A stretch of DNA of 64,000 nt from Nocardioides cynanchi (lineage in GTDB: Bacteria > Actinomycetota > Actinomycetes > Propionibacteriales > Nocardioidaceae): NCBI RefSeq assembly GCF_008761635.1, contig NZ_CP044344.1, forward strand, positions 3,410,001-3,474,000. Direction: 5' to 3'. Shown here piece by piece: positions 7,819 to 16,998 of the stretch (positions within the stretch are counted from its first letter, which is position 1; the number at the start of each line of letters is the position of its first letter). The notes beneath the pieces are model-generated. The model was given only the letters and a program-made list of their open reading frames with translations, did not search any database and had not been told where the DNA came from. The translations under genes and the position numbers were made by a program.

Positions 7819-9984
7819 TCAGCCCACCGAGCGACGGTGCCTCTGCTGCTCGATCAGCATCTCCTGGAGATGGTCCGTGCCGTCGTTGACGGCCCAGCGC
7901 CCGGTGCTGTCCAGCAGCCAGGCCACGGTGGACGGCGCGAAGGCGAGATCGAGCAGCCCCGAGATCTGGGCGACGTTGTCCTCGCTGGGCACCTGCACCA
8001 GCACCTCCACGCGTCGGTCGAGGTTGCGGTGCATGAGGTCGGCCGAGCCGATCCAGACGCTGGGCCGGCCGCCGTTCTCGAACCGGTAGATGCGGCTGTG
8101 CTCGAGGAATCGGCCGACCACCGAGCGCACCTGGATGTTCTCCGACAGCCCCGGGACCCCCGGTCGCAGGGCGCAGATGCCGCGCACCAGCAGCTCCACC
8201 GGGACGCCGGCCTGCGAGGCGAGGTAGAGGGCGTCGATGACCGACTCGTCCACGACGCTGTTGGCCTTGAAGCGGACCCCGGCGGGCCGGCCGCTCAGAT
8301 GGTGGTCGATCTCGCGGTGGATCCGCTCGACCAGCCCGGTGCGCAGCGAGTCGGGGGCGACCAGCAGCCGGTCGTAGGAGGGGTTGCGGGAGTAGCCGCT
8401 GAGGTTGTTGAACAGGTGCGCGACGTCCTCGCCTATCACGTCGTTGGTGGTGATCAGCCCGATGTCCTCGTAGAGCCGTGCGGTCTTGCTGTTGTAGTTG
8501 CCGGTGCCGATGTGGGTGTAGCGACGGATGCCGCCGCCGCTGGTCGCCTCGTCCCGCACCACCATCGCCAGCTTGCAGTGGGTCTTGAGCCCCACCAGCC
8601 CGTAGACCACGTGACAGCCGGCCTGCTCGAGCTTGCGCGCCCAGCGGATGTTGGCCTCCTCGTCGAAGCGGGCCTTGATCTCGACGATCACCAGGACCTG
8701 CTTGCCGGCCTCGGCCGCGTCGACGAGGGCGTCGATGATCGGGGAGTCGCCCGAGGTGCGGTAGAGGGTCTGCTTGATCGCCAGCACGTGCGGGTCGGCC
8801 GCGGCCTGCTCCAGGAAGCGCTGCACCGACGTGGCGAACGAGTCGTAGGGATGCTGCAGGAGTACGTCGTACCGCGACGTCGCCTTGAACACGTCGACCG
8901 GCGCGGCCGACTCGACCTCGGCGAGGCGGGCGTGGGTGGTCGGCACGAAGGCGGGGTACTTGAGGTCCTCCCGCGGCAGGTCGGCGATGCTGTGCAGCCC
9001 GACCAGGTCGAGCAGCCCGTCGATCCGGAACACCTCGTCGTCGGAGATGCCGAGCTCCTCGACCAGCAGCTCGAGCACCTGCGGCGCGATCGACTCCTCG
9101 ACCTCGAGCCGGACCGGCGGTCCGAAGCGGCGGCGGAGCAGCTCCTTCTCCAGCGCCTTGAGGAGGTTCTCCGCGTCGTCCTCCTCGACCTCGAGGTCCT
9201 CGTTGCGGGTGACCCGGAAGCTGTGGACCTCGAGCACCTCCATGCCGGGGAAGAGTCGCTTGAGGTGCTCCCCGATGACGTCCTCGAGCGGCACGAAACG
9301 CTGGTTGCCCAACGGCACGAACCGGTTGAAGATCGGCGGCACCTTGACGCGGGCGAAGTGCTCCTTGCCGGTCTTGGGGTTGCGGACCAGCACCGCGAGG
9401 TTGAGCGAGAGCCCCGAGATGTAGGGGAAGGGGTGGGCCGGGTCGACGGCCAGCGGCGTGAGCACCGGGAAGACCCGGTCGCGGAAGAGCCGCTTGCAGT
9501 ATTTCTGCTCGTCGCGGTCGAGGTCGGCCCAGCGGACCAGCTCGATGCCCTCGGCGTCCAGGGCGGGCACGAGCTCCTCGCGGAAGAGCCGGGCGTGCCG
9601 CTGCATCTGGTCGCGGCTCTCGGCCCAGATCCGCTCGAGGACCTCGCGCGGCATCAGCCCCGACGCCGCCCGGACGGCCACCGAGGCGGCGATGCGGCGC
9701 TTGAGGCCGGCCACCCGGACCATGAAGAACTCGTCGAGGTTGCTGGAGAAGATCGCCGCGAAGCGCACCCGCTCGAGCAGCGGGAGGGAGGCGTCCTCGG
9801 CCTGGCCCAGGACCCGCCGGCTGTAGGCCAGCCAGGACAGCTCGCGGTCGAGGAAGCGGTCGTCGTACGCCGTGACGGCGGCGAGGGCCGCCTCGTCGGG
9901 CTCGTAGGGCGGCTCGACGTCGAACGGCTCGTCGGCCGGGCCGTCGTCGTCGCGTGGGTACGAGGCGGACGCGAGCTGGACCAT
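7819..9984 (-). CDS. ppk: Polyphosphate kinase
   Basis: A 721-residue PPK1-type enzyme that makes polyphosphate from ATP reversibly. The four-domain layout is visible: N-terminal helical domain ([10 protein letters not shown] near 50, [13 protein letters not shown] near 82), head domain ([13 protein letters not shown]), and two phospholipase-D-like C-terminal domains carrying [13 protein letters not shown], the phospho-acceptor histidine in [10 protein letters not shown] (about H491) and a second conserved segment ([12 protein letters not shown]) near the C-terminus. It ends 104 bases from the DUF47-pit operon and is divergent from an esterase gene. A single PHO half-site is seen upstream, too weak to claim regulation. 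Confidence 0.95.
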   Translation of the reverse strand: MVQLASASYPRDDDGPADEPFDVEPPYEPDEAALAAVTAYDDRFLDRELSWLAYSRRVLGQAEDASLPLLERVRFAAIFSSNLDEFFMVRVAGLKRRIAASVAVRAASGLMPREVLERIWAESRDQMQRHARLFREELVPALDAEGIELVRWADLDRDEQKYCKRLFRDRVFPVLTPLAVDPAHPFPYISGLSLNLAVLVRNPKTGKEHFARVKVPPIFNRFVPLGNQRFVPLEDVIGEHLKRLFPGMEVLEVHSFRVTRNEDLEVEEDDAENLLKALEKELLRRRFGPPVRLEVEESIAPQVLELLVEELGISDDEVFRIDGLLDLVGLHSIADLPREDLKYPAFVPTTHARLAEVESAAPVDVFKATSRYDVLLQHPYDSFATSVQRFLEQAAADPHVLAIKQTLYRTSGDSPIIDALVDAAEAGKQVLVIVEIKARFDEEANIRWARKLEQAGCHVVYGLVGLKTHCKLAMVVRDEATSGGGIRRYTHIGTGNYNSKTARLYEDIGLITTNDVIGEDVAHLFNNLSGYSRNPSYDRLLVAPDSLRTGLVERIHREIDHHLSGRPAGVRFKANSVVDESVIDALYLASQAGVPVELLVRGICALRPGVPGLSENIQVRSVVGRFLEHSRIYRFENGGRPSVWIGSADLMHRNLDRRVEVLVQVPSEDNVAQISGLLDLAFAPSTVAWLLDSTGRWAVNDGTDHLQEMLIEQQRHRRSVG

Positions 9985-10039
9985 GCGCTCAGTGTGGCAC
10001 CGCCAGGTGAACGGTGGGCATCGGCCGGGACCACCTCGC

Positions 10040-10051
10040 TAGGTTGGCCGC

Positions 10052-10054
<3 letters not shown>
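10040..10054 (+). promoter_or_regulatory. -10 element placing the esterase mRNA start at its GTG
   Basis: TAGGTT at 10040-10045 is followed by 6 bases and then the GTG at 10052, with no ribosome-binding sequence. This is the geometry of leaderless transcripts common in actinobacteria. Confidence 0.55.
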
Positions 10055-11098
<1,044 letters not shown>

Positions 11099-11107
11099 CC
11101 CCGACCC

Positions 11108-11470
11108 TCAGTAGACGAGGGCCTGGACGCCCTCGGCCAGCACCTCTTCGACGTACGACGGGGCGCCGGCCAGCCGGACCCCCTCGACCAGGTCGCCCTC
11201 GACGATCCCGCGTCGTACGGCGCACTGGCTGCACACGGTCACCCGGCCGCCACTCACCACGGCGGCCAGCAGATCGGCGAGGGCGGGCGCGTGGGCGAGC
11301 TCGAAGGCCTCGGCCCGGCCCGGCAGCCCGAACCACGCGGCCTCGCCGGTCAGCCACAGCGACACGTCGGCCCCCGCGACCAGGGCGGTCGCGGCCACCG
11401 TGAAGCCCTGGCTGCACCGCTCGGGTTCGTCGGCTCCGCAGGTCACCTTGACGACGAGGGGTCGGGTCAT
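11108..11470 (-). CDS. DsrE/DsrF-like family protein
   Basis: A 120-residue cytoplasmic protein with the DsrE fold pattern: a first strand with a Cys (VKVTCGAD), a helix with AATALVAGADVSLWLTGEA, and a CSQCAVRRG segment near residue 78, holding two Cys that may carry sulfur or a disulfide. DsrE-like proteins relay sulfur or bind small ligands; no function is established for this subgroup. It runs opposite to its neighbours and shares a short promoter region with the nitrobindin-like gene. Confidence 0.7.
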   Translation of the reverse strand: MTRPLVVKVTCGADEPERCSQGFTVAATALVAGADVSLWLTGEAAWFGLPGRAEAFELAHAPALADLLAAVVSGGRVTVCSQCAVRRGIVEGDLVEGVRLAGAPSYVEEVLAEGVQALVY

Positions 11471-11511
11471 CGGGCCAGCCTAGGGCCGATCCGGCCCGGG
11501 CCGGTGAGCCC

Positions 11512-11527
11512 TAGACTCGACCGCATG
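11512..11527 (+). promoter_or_regulatory. -10 element giving a leaderless nitrobindin-like mRNA
   Basis: TAGACT at 11512-11517 lies 7 bases before the ATG at 11525, with no ribosome site between. Same geometry as several other genes in this window. Confidence 0.6.
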
Positions 11528-12025
11528 GTCTTCGAGATCCCGGCCAACATCCACCCGAGCTGTGCCCGGCTCGCGTGGCTGATCGGCACGTGGGCCGGCA
11601 ACGGGCACGGTGAGTACCCCGGGATCGACGCCTTCGAGTTCGGCCAGGAGGTCGTCTTCCAGCAGGACGGCCGACCGTTCATCCACTACTTCAGCCGTTC
11701 GTGGATCGTCGACGCCGAGGGCAACCACGTCCGTGAGGCGGCGCAGGAGACCGGCTTCCTGCGGCCCCAGGAGGACGGCACCATCGAGATGGTGATGGCC
11801 CACAACCTCGGTTTCGTCGAGATCTGGCACGGCGAGATCCACGCCGACCAGCCGCGGTTCGAGATCGTCACCGACGCCGTCGCCCGCACCTCGACGGCCA
11901 AGGAGTACGTCGGCGGCAAGCGGCTCTACGGCTACGTCAACGGCGACCTGCTCTACGCCTTCGACATGGCCGCCCAGGGACACGAGCTCCAGCCCCACAC
12001 CCACGCCCAGCTGGTCAGGCAGTAG
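11525..12025 (+). CDS. Nitrobindin-like heme-binding beta-barrel protein (FABP-like, DUF1794)
   Basis: A 166-residue protein with the family hallmarks: the HPSC segment near residue 10, GTWAGNGHGEYP at about 21-32, the FLRPQEDGTIEMV strand and the C-terminal LQPHTHAQLVRQ, which ends the barrel and carries histidines near the expected heme ligand. Members bind ferric heme and isomerise peroxynitrite; M. tuberculosis Rv2717c and Rv0813c are relatives (from memory). Start chosen at ATG 11525 because of the leaderless promoter and family length. It is followed by Fur and YgfZ genes, a redox and iron-sulfur context. Confidence 0.85.
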   Translation: MVFEIPANIHPSCARLAWLIGTWAGNGHGEYPGIDAFEFGQEVVFQQDGRPFIHYFSRSWIVDAEGNHVREAAQETGFLRPQEDGTIEMVMAHNLGFVEIWHGEIHADQPRFEIVTDAVARTSTAKEYVGGKRLYGYVNGDLLYAFDMAAQGHELQPHTHAQLVRQ

Positions 12026-12029
12026 CCCC

Positions 12030-12485
12030 ATGGGCGACGAGCACGGCGACCACGCCCACGTCGACACCGACTGGCGGGCCCGGCTGCGCGAGCGTGGCTA
12101 CCGGCTCACCCCGCAGCGTGAGCTGATCCTCGGGGCGGTCGAGCGGCTCGGGCACGCCACCCCCGACGAGGTGCTCGCCGAGGTGCGCACGCACTCGACG
12201 GCGGTCAACGCCTCGACGGTCTACCGCACGCTCGAGGTGCTGGAGGAGCTCGGTCTGGTGCGGCACGCCCACCTCAGTGACCGCGCCCCGACGTACCACT
12301 CCGTGACCGAGCACGAGCACTTCCACCTGGTCTGCCGGAATTGCCACCGCACGATCTCGGTTGACCCTGATGTGCTGACTCCTGTGATCGACCGGCTGGC
12401 CGCCGACCACGGCTTCACCGTGGACATCGGACACCTCACGGTGTTCGGCCTGTGCGCCGACCACTCCGGAGACCCGACCCCGTGA
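12030..12485 (+). CDS. Fur-family metal-responsive repressor
   Basis: A 151-residue Fur-family repressor. The winged helix is at residues 18-85 (GYRLTPQRELIL, then NASTVYRTLEVLEELGLV), and the dimerisation/metal domain follows with HEHFHLVCRNCHRTI near 92-108. Only one CxxC pair is present; the usual second pair near the C-terminus is reduced to one Cys (GLCADHS), so the structural zinc site may be altered. Metal specificity (iron, zinc or peroxide) cannot be decided. It is 4 bases after the nitrobindin-like gene, and its stop overlaps the ygfZ start (GTGA), so the three are likely an operon. Confidence 0.88.
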   Translation: MGDEHGDHAHVDTDWRARLRERGYRLTPQRELILGAVERLGHATPDEVLAEVRTHSTAVNASTVYRTLEVLEELGLVRHAHLSDRAPTYHSVTEHEHFHLVCRNCHRTISVDPDVLTPVIDRLAADHGFTVDIGHLTVFGLCADHSGDPTP

Positions 12486-13414
12486 CCAGTCCGCTGCTCG
12501 AGCTGCCCGGAGCGGTCGCCGGCGCCGGGATCGACGCGCCGGTCGCCGCGCACTACGGCTCGTTGTACGGCGAGCAGACGGTGCTCGAGGCAGGCAACGG
12601 GTTCGTGGACCTCTCCCACCACGACGTGGTCCGGATCGCCGGCCCCGACCGGCTCCAGTGGCTGCACGACCTGAGCACGCAGTACTTCCTCGGCCTGGCG
12701 CCGCGCACCTGGACCCAGGCGCTGATCCTGAGCCCCCAGGGGCACGTGGAGCACGAGTTCGCCGGGGTGGACGACGGCGAGGCGTTCGTCGCGGCCACCG
12801 AGCCCGGGCGCGCGGCCGCGCTGGTCGAGTTCCTGGACCGGATGCGCTTCATGTCGCGGGTCGAGGTCACCGACATCACCGCCGAGCAGGCGCTGGCCTG
12901 GCGGCCGGCGGCCGGACACGAGTTCGTCCCGCGGGCGTCGTTGACGGCGTACGCCGAGGCGGCCGGGCCGGCCTGCGGGCTGTGGGCCTACGAGGCGCTC
13001 CGGATCGCCCGCGGCGAGCCGCGCCTGGGGCTCGACACCGACCACCGCACGATCCCCAACGAGGTGGGCTGGATCGGGTCCGCCGTACACCTCGACAAGG
13101 GGTGCTACCGCGGCCAGGAGACCGTGGCGCGGGTGCACACGCTCGGCCGCCCACCGCGGCGGCTCACGCTGCTGCACCTCGACGGCTCGGAGAACCGTCT
13201 GCCCGTGGTCGGGTCCGAGCTGATGGCCGGGGAGAAGGTCGTCGGCGTCGTCGGCACCTCCGCCCGCCACCACGAGCTCGGGCCGATCGCCCTGGCGCTG
13301 GTCAAGCGCAACGTCCCTCTCGATCAGCAGCTCGAGGTCGACGGGCTCCCCGCCGCCCAGGAGGTCCTGGTCGACCCCGAGGTCGGCCTCCACGTGCGAC
13401 CGCGCCTCACCTGA
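12482..13414 (+). CDS. ygfZ: YgfZ/GcvT-domain folate-binding iron-sulfur protein
   Basis: A 310-residue protein of the YgfZ family, which uses tetrahydrofolate in repair or assembly of iron-sulfur enzymes. The defining signature KGCYRGQE is at about residues 206-213. An N-terminal GcvT-like barrel (FVDLSHHDVVRIAGPDRLQW) precedes it. The GTG start overlaps the fur stop by 4 bases, so translation is coupled. It is convergent with mshD across 37 bases. Confidence 0.9.
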   Translation: MTSPLLELPGAVAGAGIDAPVAAHYGSLYGEQTVLEAGNGFVDLSHHDVVRIAGPDRLQWLHDLSTQYFLGLAPRTWTQALILSPQGHVEHEFAGVDDGEAFVAATEPGRAAALVEFLDRMRFMSRVEVTDITAEQALAWRPAAGHEFVPRASLTAYAEAAGPACGLWAYEALRIARGEPRLGLDTDHRTIPNEVGWIGSAVHLDKGCYRGQETVARVHTLGRPPRRLTLLHLDGSENRLPVVGSELMAGEKVVGVVGTSARHHELGPIALALVKRNVPLDQQLEVDGLPAAQEVLVDPEVGLHVRPRLT

Positions 13415-13451
13415 CCCTGCGCCCCCCCGAGGTCTTCCACGGGTTCTCGGA

Positions 13452-14321
13452 CTATTCCGGCGAGCGCGAGTACTGGACGTGGGTCTGGGTGTGGGAGAAG
13501 CCGAGGCGGGAGTACGTCGCGACCGCGGCCGCGTTGTCGGACTCGACGTAGAGGATGATCCGGCCGACGCCCAGCCCGGCGAGGTGCTCGAGGCCGGCCG
13601 CGGTGACCGCACGACCCAGGCCGCTACCCTGGGCCACCGGGTCGACCGCGACCACGTAGACCTCGCCGAGCTCGGCGGAGTGCTGCTTGGTCCAGTGGAA
13701 GGCGAGCAGGCGGTCACCGGCGTCCGCGACGAGCAGCCCGGCCGGGTCGAACCACGGCTCGGCCATCCGCTCGGCCAGGTTGGCACGGTCCATCGACCCC
13801 TGCTCGGGGTGGTGCGCGAACGCCGCCGCGTTGACGCGCAGCACCTCGTCGGCGTCGGCGTCGCGGTAGCCGCGGATCGTGACGCCCTCGACCGTCGGCA
13901 CATCGACGTGCCCGGCCGCACGCTCCATCACCCACAGCTCGCGGGTGGGCCGCAAGCCGAGGCGTGAGGCCAACCGTCGGGCACCGGGATGGTCAGCGTG
14001 CGACCACGCCGTGACGTCGGCGGGTGCCTCGCTCAGCGCCGCCTCGGCCAGTGCGGTGCCGAGCCCGCGGCGACGGCCACGCGGCGCCACCACGAGGTCG
14101 AGCGACGACCCGCGGAGCAGGGCGAAGCCCTCGTCGGTCTCGCCCTCGTCGTCCCGGGCGATCCAGAGGGATGCGCCGGCGAGGCCGTCCCGCGCGAGGG
14201 CCATCGTCGCCGCCTCGTCGAGGGGCCGGATCCCGTCGGCGGCACCGGAGTCGTCGGCGGCGTACTCGACCAGGTCGAGAGCCCGCCGCCGCTCGCCGTC
14301 GTCGACGCGTACGACGCTCAG
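13452..14321 (-). CDS. mshD: Mycothiol synthase MshD (probable CTG start)
   Basis: A 289-residue tandem GNAT protein that acetylates Cys-GlcN-Ins in the last step of mycothiol synthesis. The second GNAT domain is clear ([20 protein letters not shown], then [18 protein letters not shown]); the first is degenerate ([15 protein letters not shown]). Start: no ATG, GTG or TTG gives a full N-terminus. A CTG at 14321 overlaps the glnR stop as CTGA and yields the expected family length; the first ATG (14204) would remove about 39 residues, including the helix before the DGIRPLDE segment. CTG initiation by coupling is therefore preferred, but it is an inference. glnR-mshD adjacency matches M. tuberculosis Rv0818-Rv0819 (from memory). 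Confidence 0.88.
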   Translation of the reverse strand: MSVVRVDDGERRRALDLVEYAADDSGAADGIRPLDEAATMALARDGLAGASLWIARDDEGETDEGFALLRGSSLDLVVAPRGRRRGLGTALAEAALSEAPADVTAWSHADHPGARRLASRLGLRPTRELWVMERAAGHVDVPTVEGVTIRGYRDADADEVLRVNAAAFAHHPEQGSMDRANLAERMAEPWFDPAGLLVADAGDRLLAFHWTKQHSAELGEVYVVAVDPVAQGSGLGRAVTAAGLEHLAGLGVGRIILYVESDNAAAVATYSRLGFSHTQTHVQYSRSPE

Positions 14322-15067
14322 GAGCGGCGCTCCGCGGGCTCGGACGCGACGGCAGCCGGCGCCGCCGACGCGGGCTCCTTGGGCTCCTTCGACGGGAGCA
14401 CGAAGCGGTAGCCGACGTTGCGCACGGTGCCGATCAGGGTCTCGTGCTCGGGGCCGAGCTTGGCGCGCAGTCGACGGACGTGGACGTCGACGGTGCGGGT
14501 GCCGCCGAAGTAGTCGTAGCCCCAGACCTCCTGCAGCAGCTGGTCGCGGGTGAAGACGCGGCCGGGATGCTGGGCGAGGTACTTGAGCAGCTCGAACTCC
14601 TTGAACGTCAGGTCGAGAGCGCGCGCGCCGATGTGGGCGGTGTAGGTGGCGTCGTCGACGACGACCTCGCCGGAGCGGATCACGTGGTCGTCGCTGCCGT
14701 CGTCCTCGCGCTGGGCCTGCAGCCGGCCCAGGGACAGCCGGATCCGGGCCTCGAGCTCCGCGGGTCCGCAGGTGTGCAGGACGACGTCGTCCATGCCCCA
14801 GTCGTGGGCGACCACGGCCAGACCGCCCTCGGTGACGATCAGCAGGACCGGGCAGTCGGTGCCGGTGGTGCGCAGGAGTCGGCACAGGTCACGCGCGTGC
14901 GCGAGCTCCTGCCGCCCGTCGACCAGGATCAGGTCGACGTCGGGTGCGTCGATCAGGGCGCTGCCCTCGGCCGGCAGGATCTTGACCTGGTGACCGAGCA
15001 GGGCCAGGCCGGGCAACACCTCGGCGCTGGGCTGGAGCGCACTGGTCAGCAGCAGCAGGGTGCTCAA
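14318..15067 (-). CDS. glnR: GlnR-type OmpR-family nitrogen regulator
   Basis: A 249-residue orphan response regulator matching actinobacterial GlnR: N-terminus [13 protein letters not shown], an atypical receiver with ILVDGRQ and VVTEGGLA, then a winged-helix DNA-binding domain with [20 protein letters not shown] and [20 protein letters not shown]. GlnR controls nitrogen assimilation genes and acts without a partner kinase. Start at TTG 15067: GGGAGGAG lies 6 bases upstream and the resulting N-terminus matches known GlnR. A longer reading to 15160 lacks this support. Divergent from the ThiS/MoaD-like gene with 43 bases between. Confidence 0.9.
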   Translation of the reverse strand: MSTLLLLTSALQPSAEVLPGLALLGHQVKILPAEGSALIDAPDVDLILVDGRQELAHARDLCRLLRTTGTDCPVLLIVTEGGLAVVAHDWGMDDVVLHTCGPAELEARIRLSLGRLQAQREDDGSDDHVIRSGEVVVDDATYTAHIGARALDLTFKEFELLKYLAQHPGRVFTRDQLLQEVWGYDYFGGTRTVDVHVRRLRAKLGPEHETLIGTVRNVGYRFVLPSKEPKEPASAAPAAVASEPAERRS

Positions 15068-15110
15068 GCCGGACTCCTCCCGTGCGGACCGATACGTCAG
15101 GATATCCGGC

Positions 15111-15413
15111 ATGAGCCTTCCCTCCGACCGGGTCGCGGCAGATGAGACCGCATCGGTCACCGTGCACTACTGGGCCTCGGCCCGGGCAGCGGCCGGGGTG
15201 AGCTCGGACGAGCTGCCGGCCACCGGTCCCCTGACCCTGACCGACGTCGTACGACGTGCGACGGCGCTGCACCCCGGCACCCGGCTCCCCCAGGTCCTCG
15301 AGGCCTGCTCGGTGCTGGTCGGCGACCGGCCCGTGGCTTCGGCGCACCCCGACGACGTCGTGGTCAAGCCGGGCGAGACGGTGGAGTTCCTGCCGCCGTT
15401 CGCCGGCGGCTGA
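15111..15413 (+). CDS. ThiS/MoaD-like ubiquitin-fold sulfur carrier
   Basis: A 100-residue protein ending in the Gly-Gly tail (FLPPFAGG) that sulfur carriers use to form a C-terminal thiocarboxylate. The beta-grasp pattern is visible ([35 protein letters not shown]). It could serve molybdopterin, thiamine or a cysteine synthase pathway; no activating enzyme is adjacent, so the acceptor is unknown. Start ATG 15111 chosen by family length; no strong ribosome site. Confidence 0.8.
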   Translation: MSLPSDRVAADETASVTVHYWASARAAAGVSSDELPATGPLTLTDVVRRATALHPGTRLPQVLEACSVLVGDRPVASAHPDDVVVKPGETVEFLPPFAGG

Positions 15414-15424
15414 CCTCTAGGTCC

Positions 15425-16213
15425 TCACGAACGCGGCAGGTGGGTGACTCCCACCAGCCACAGTGGTTCGCGGCCGCCGCGCACCGTCTGCTCACGCACG
15501 CTGCCGATGTCGCGCACGTAGTACTTGTGGTCGACGACCCCCGGCTCCAGCGGGGTGGTCTCCCTCGTCAGCAGTGCGCGATGGGAGCTCAGGAGCGGGA
15601 CGGTGACCTGGGCATCGCGCCGGGCGACTGTGTAGGTGTCCAGCGCGTGGCCGGGGTAGTACTCCTGGAAGTACGACGGCCCCACCCGCGGATGGGCGGT
15701 CATGAAGATGCCCGCCTGCGCCCCGTCCACCCCTGAGAGGAACGAGCCCTCGCGGCTCTTCACGTGGCCCTGCCGGTCCAAGGTGGCGGTGCGTTCGCCG
15801 AAGTACCACACGGTCCCTCGCTTGGTCTGGGCGTAGAAGTCGTGGGTCCGTTCCTGGAGCCGGCCGTTGCTCCAGACCCGGTCGAAGACCACCCGGCACA
15901 CCACGCCGTCGATCGTCCGGGTCCGGTAGGTCGCGATCATCACGTCGCGGGTGTGCGCGCTGCCCTCGACCCCGCGGTAGGAGTAGCGCGTCCCGGGCTT
16001 CAGCGGGAACCACGGGTTGTCCACCCGGCCGTGGGTGAAGTGCGACGGCGCGGGGTGCCGGGGGATCGCCGCGCCGGCAGAGGCCGGGGCGGCTGAGGCA
16101 GGAGCGCCGATGATGCCTGCGACGGTGGTCGTCCAGACGGTGAGCATCGCGACGGCCACGAGGCGGGTCGCGGTCAGGCGCCTGGTGGGGATGGTGGTGG
16201 GGACGGTGCGCAT
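15425..16213 (-). CDS. Secreted protein of unknown function
   Basis: A 262-residue exported protein I do not recognise. Residues 1-45 form a signal peptide with Arg in the n-region, a hydrophobic core and a likely ASA cleavage near residue 40. The mature part is rich in beta strands and aromatic residues (HGRVDNPWFPLKPGTRYSYRG; FYAQTKRGTVWYFGE), lacks Cys pairs and has no catalytic motif I can name. The ATG has a strong GAGGAGG upstream. It is divergent from the two-component system across 107 bases, so it may be a target of that system; that is inference. Confidence 0.7.
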   Translation of the reverse strand: MRTVPTTIPTRRLTATRLVAVAMLTVWTTTVAGIIGAPASAAPASAGAAIPRHPAPSHFTHGRVDNPWFPLKPGTRYSYRGVEGSAHTRDVMIATYRTRTIDGVVCRVVFDRVWSNGRLQERTHDFYAQTKRGTVWYFGERTATLDRQGHVKSREGSFLSGVDGAQAGIFMTAHPRVGPSYFQEYYPGHALDTYTVARRDAQVTVPLLSSHRALLTRETTPLEPGVVDHKYYVRDIGSVREQTVRGGREPLWLVGVTHLPRS

Positions 16214-16320
16214 GGTTCCTCCTCGTTGGCTTCGGAAGGGACGCTAGGACCGGTCCGTGAGCGGAGGATGAGCCCGGGCACGGCTCACCTCCGGCTCATC
16301 ATCGGGAGCAGAATGGACGG

Positions 16321-16998
16321 GTGCGCATCCTCCTGGTCGAGGACCACCTCAAGCTGGCCCGACTGCTGCAGAAGGGCCTGCGCGAGGAGAAGATCGTGGC
16401 CGACCTCGCGGCCACGGGTGCGGACGGCGTGTGGATGGCCACCGAGCAGCCGTACGACGTGCTCGTGCTCGACGTGATGCTCCCGGACGTCGACGGGCTG
16501 GAGGTGTGCCGTCGGATCCGGGCGGTCGACCCGCGCACACCGGTGCTGATGCTGACCGCGCTCGGCGCCGTTCCGGACCGGATCGCGGGGCTGGACGCCG
16601 GGGCGGACGACTACCTGATGAAGCCCTTCGCCTTCGACGAGCTGCTGGCCCGGCTCCGCGCCCTGGCGCGGCGCGGCGGCGTACCCCGGGCGACGGAGCT
16701 CCGGGTCGGGGACCTGTGTCTCGACCCGGTCACCCGGCGGGTGAGCCGCGCCGGCACGACCATCTCCCTGACCGGACAGGAGTTCACGCTGCTGGAGGCG
16801 ATGGCGCGGCGCGTGGGCGAGGTGCTGACCCGCGAACAGCTCGTCCACCTCGCCTGGGACATCGCCTACGAGGCGCGCTCCAACGTCGTGGACGTGTGCG
16901 TCAAGGGTCTCCGCGACCGGATCGACCGGCCGTTCGGACGGCGCTCCCTGGAGACGGTCCGCGGGCTCGGCTACCGGCTCGTGGCGGACGAGCCATGA
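16321..16998 (+). CDS. OmpR-family response regulator
   Basis: A 225-residue two-component regulator. The receiver (1-115) has the acidic pair E7/D8, phospho-acceptor D51 in LVLDVMLPD, and K101 in LMKPF. The winged-helix domain (130-222) has ISLTGQEFTLLEAM and the recognition segment SNVVDVCVKGLRDRI. The GTG start has no convincing ribosome site; AGAAT at 16309-16313 lies a few bases upstream, so a leaderless mRNA is possible. Its stop overlaps the kinase start (ATGA). Confidence 0.93.
   Translation: MRILLVEDHLKLARLLQKGLREEKIVADLAATGADGVWMATEQPYDVLVLDVMLPDVDGLEVCRRIRAVDPRTPVLMLTALGAVPDRIAGLDAGADDYLMKPFAFDELLARLRALARRGGVPRATELRVGDLCLDPVTRRVSRAGTTISLTGQEFTLLEAMARRVGEVLTREQLVHLAWDIAYEARSNVVDVCVKGLRDRIDRPFGRRSLETVRGLGYRLVADEP

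Noticed and set aside
10006..10012. PHO-box unit GTTCACC (minus strand) upstream of ppk
   Set aside because: Only one good unit; positions 11 bases either side do not match, so it is likely chance.
14321..14885. N-terminal extension of mshD through the glnR gene
   Set aside because: The extension has no similarity to MshD and fully overlaps a confident regulator gene.
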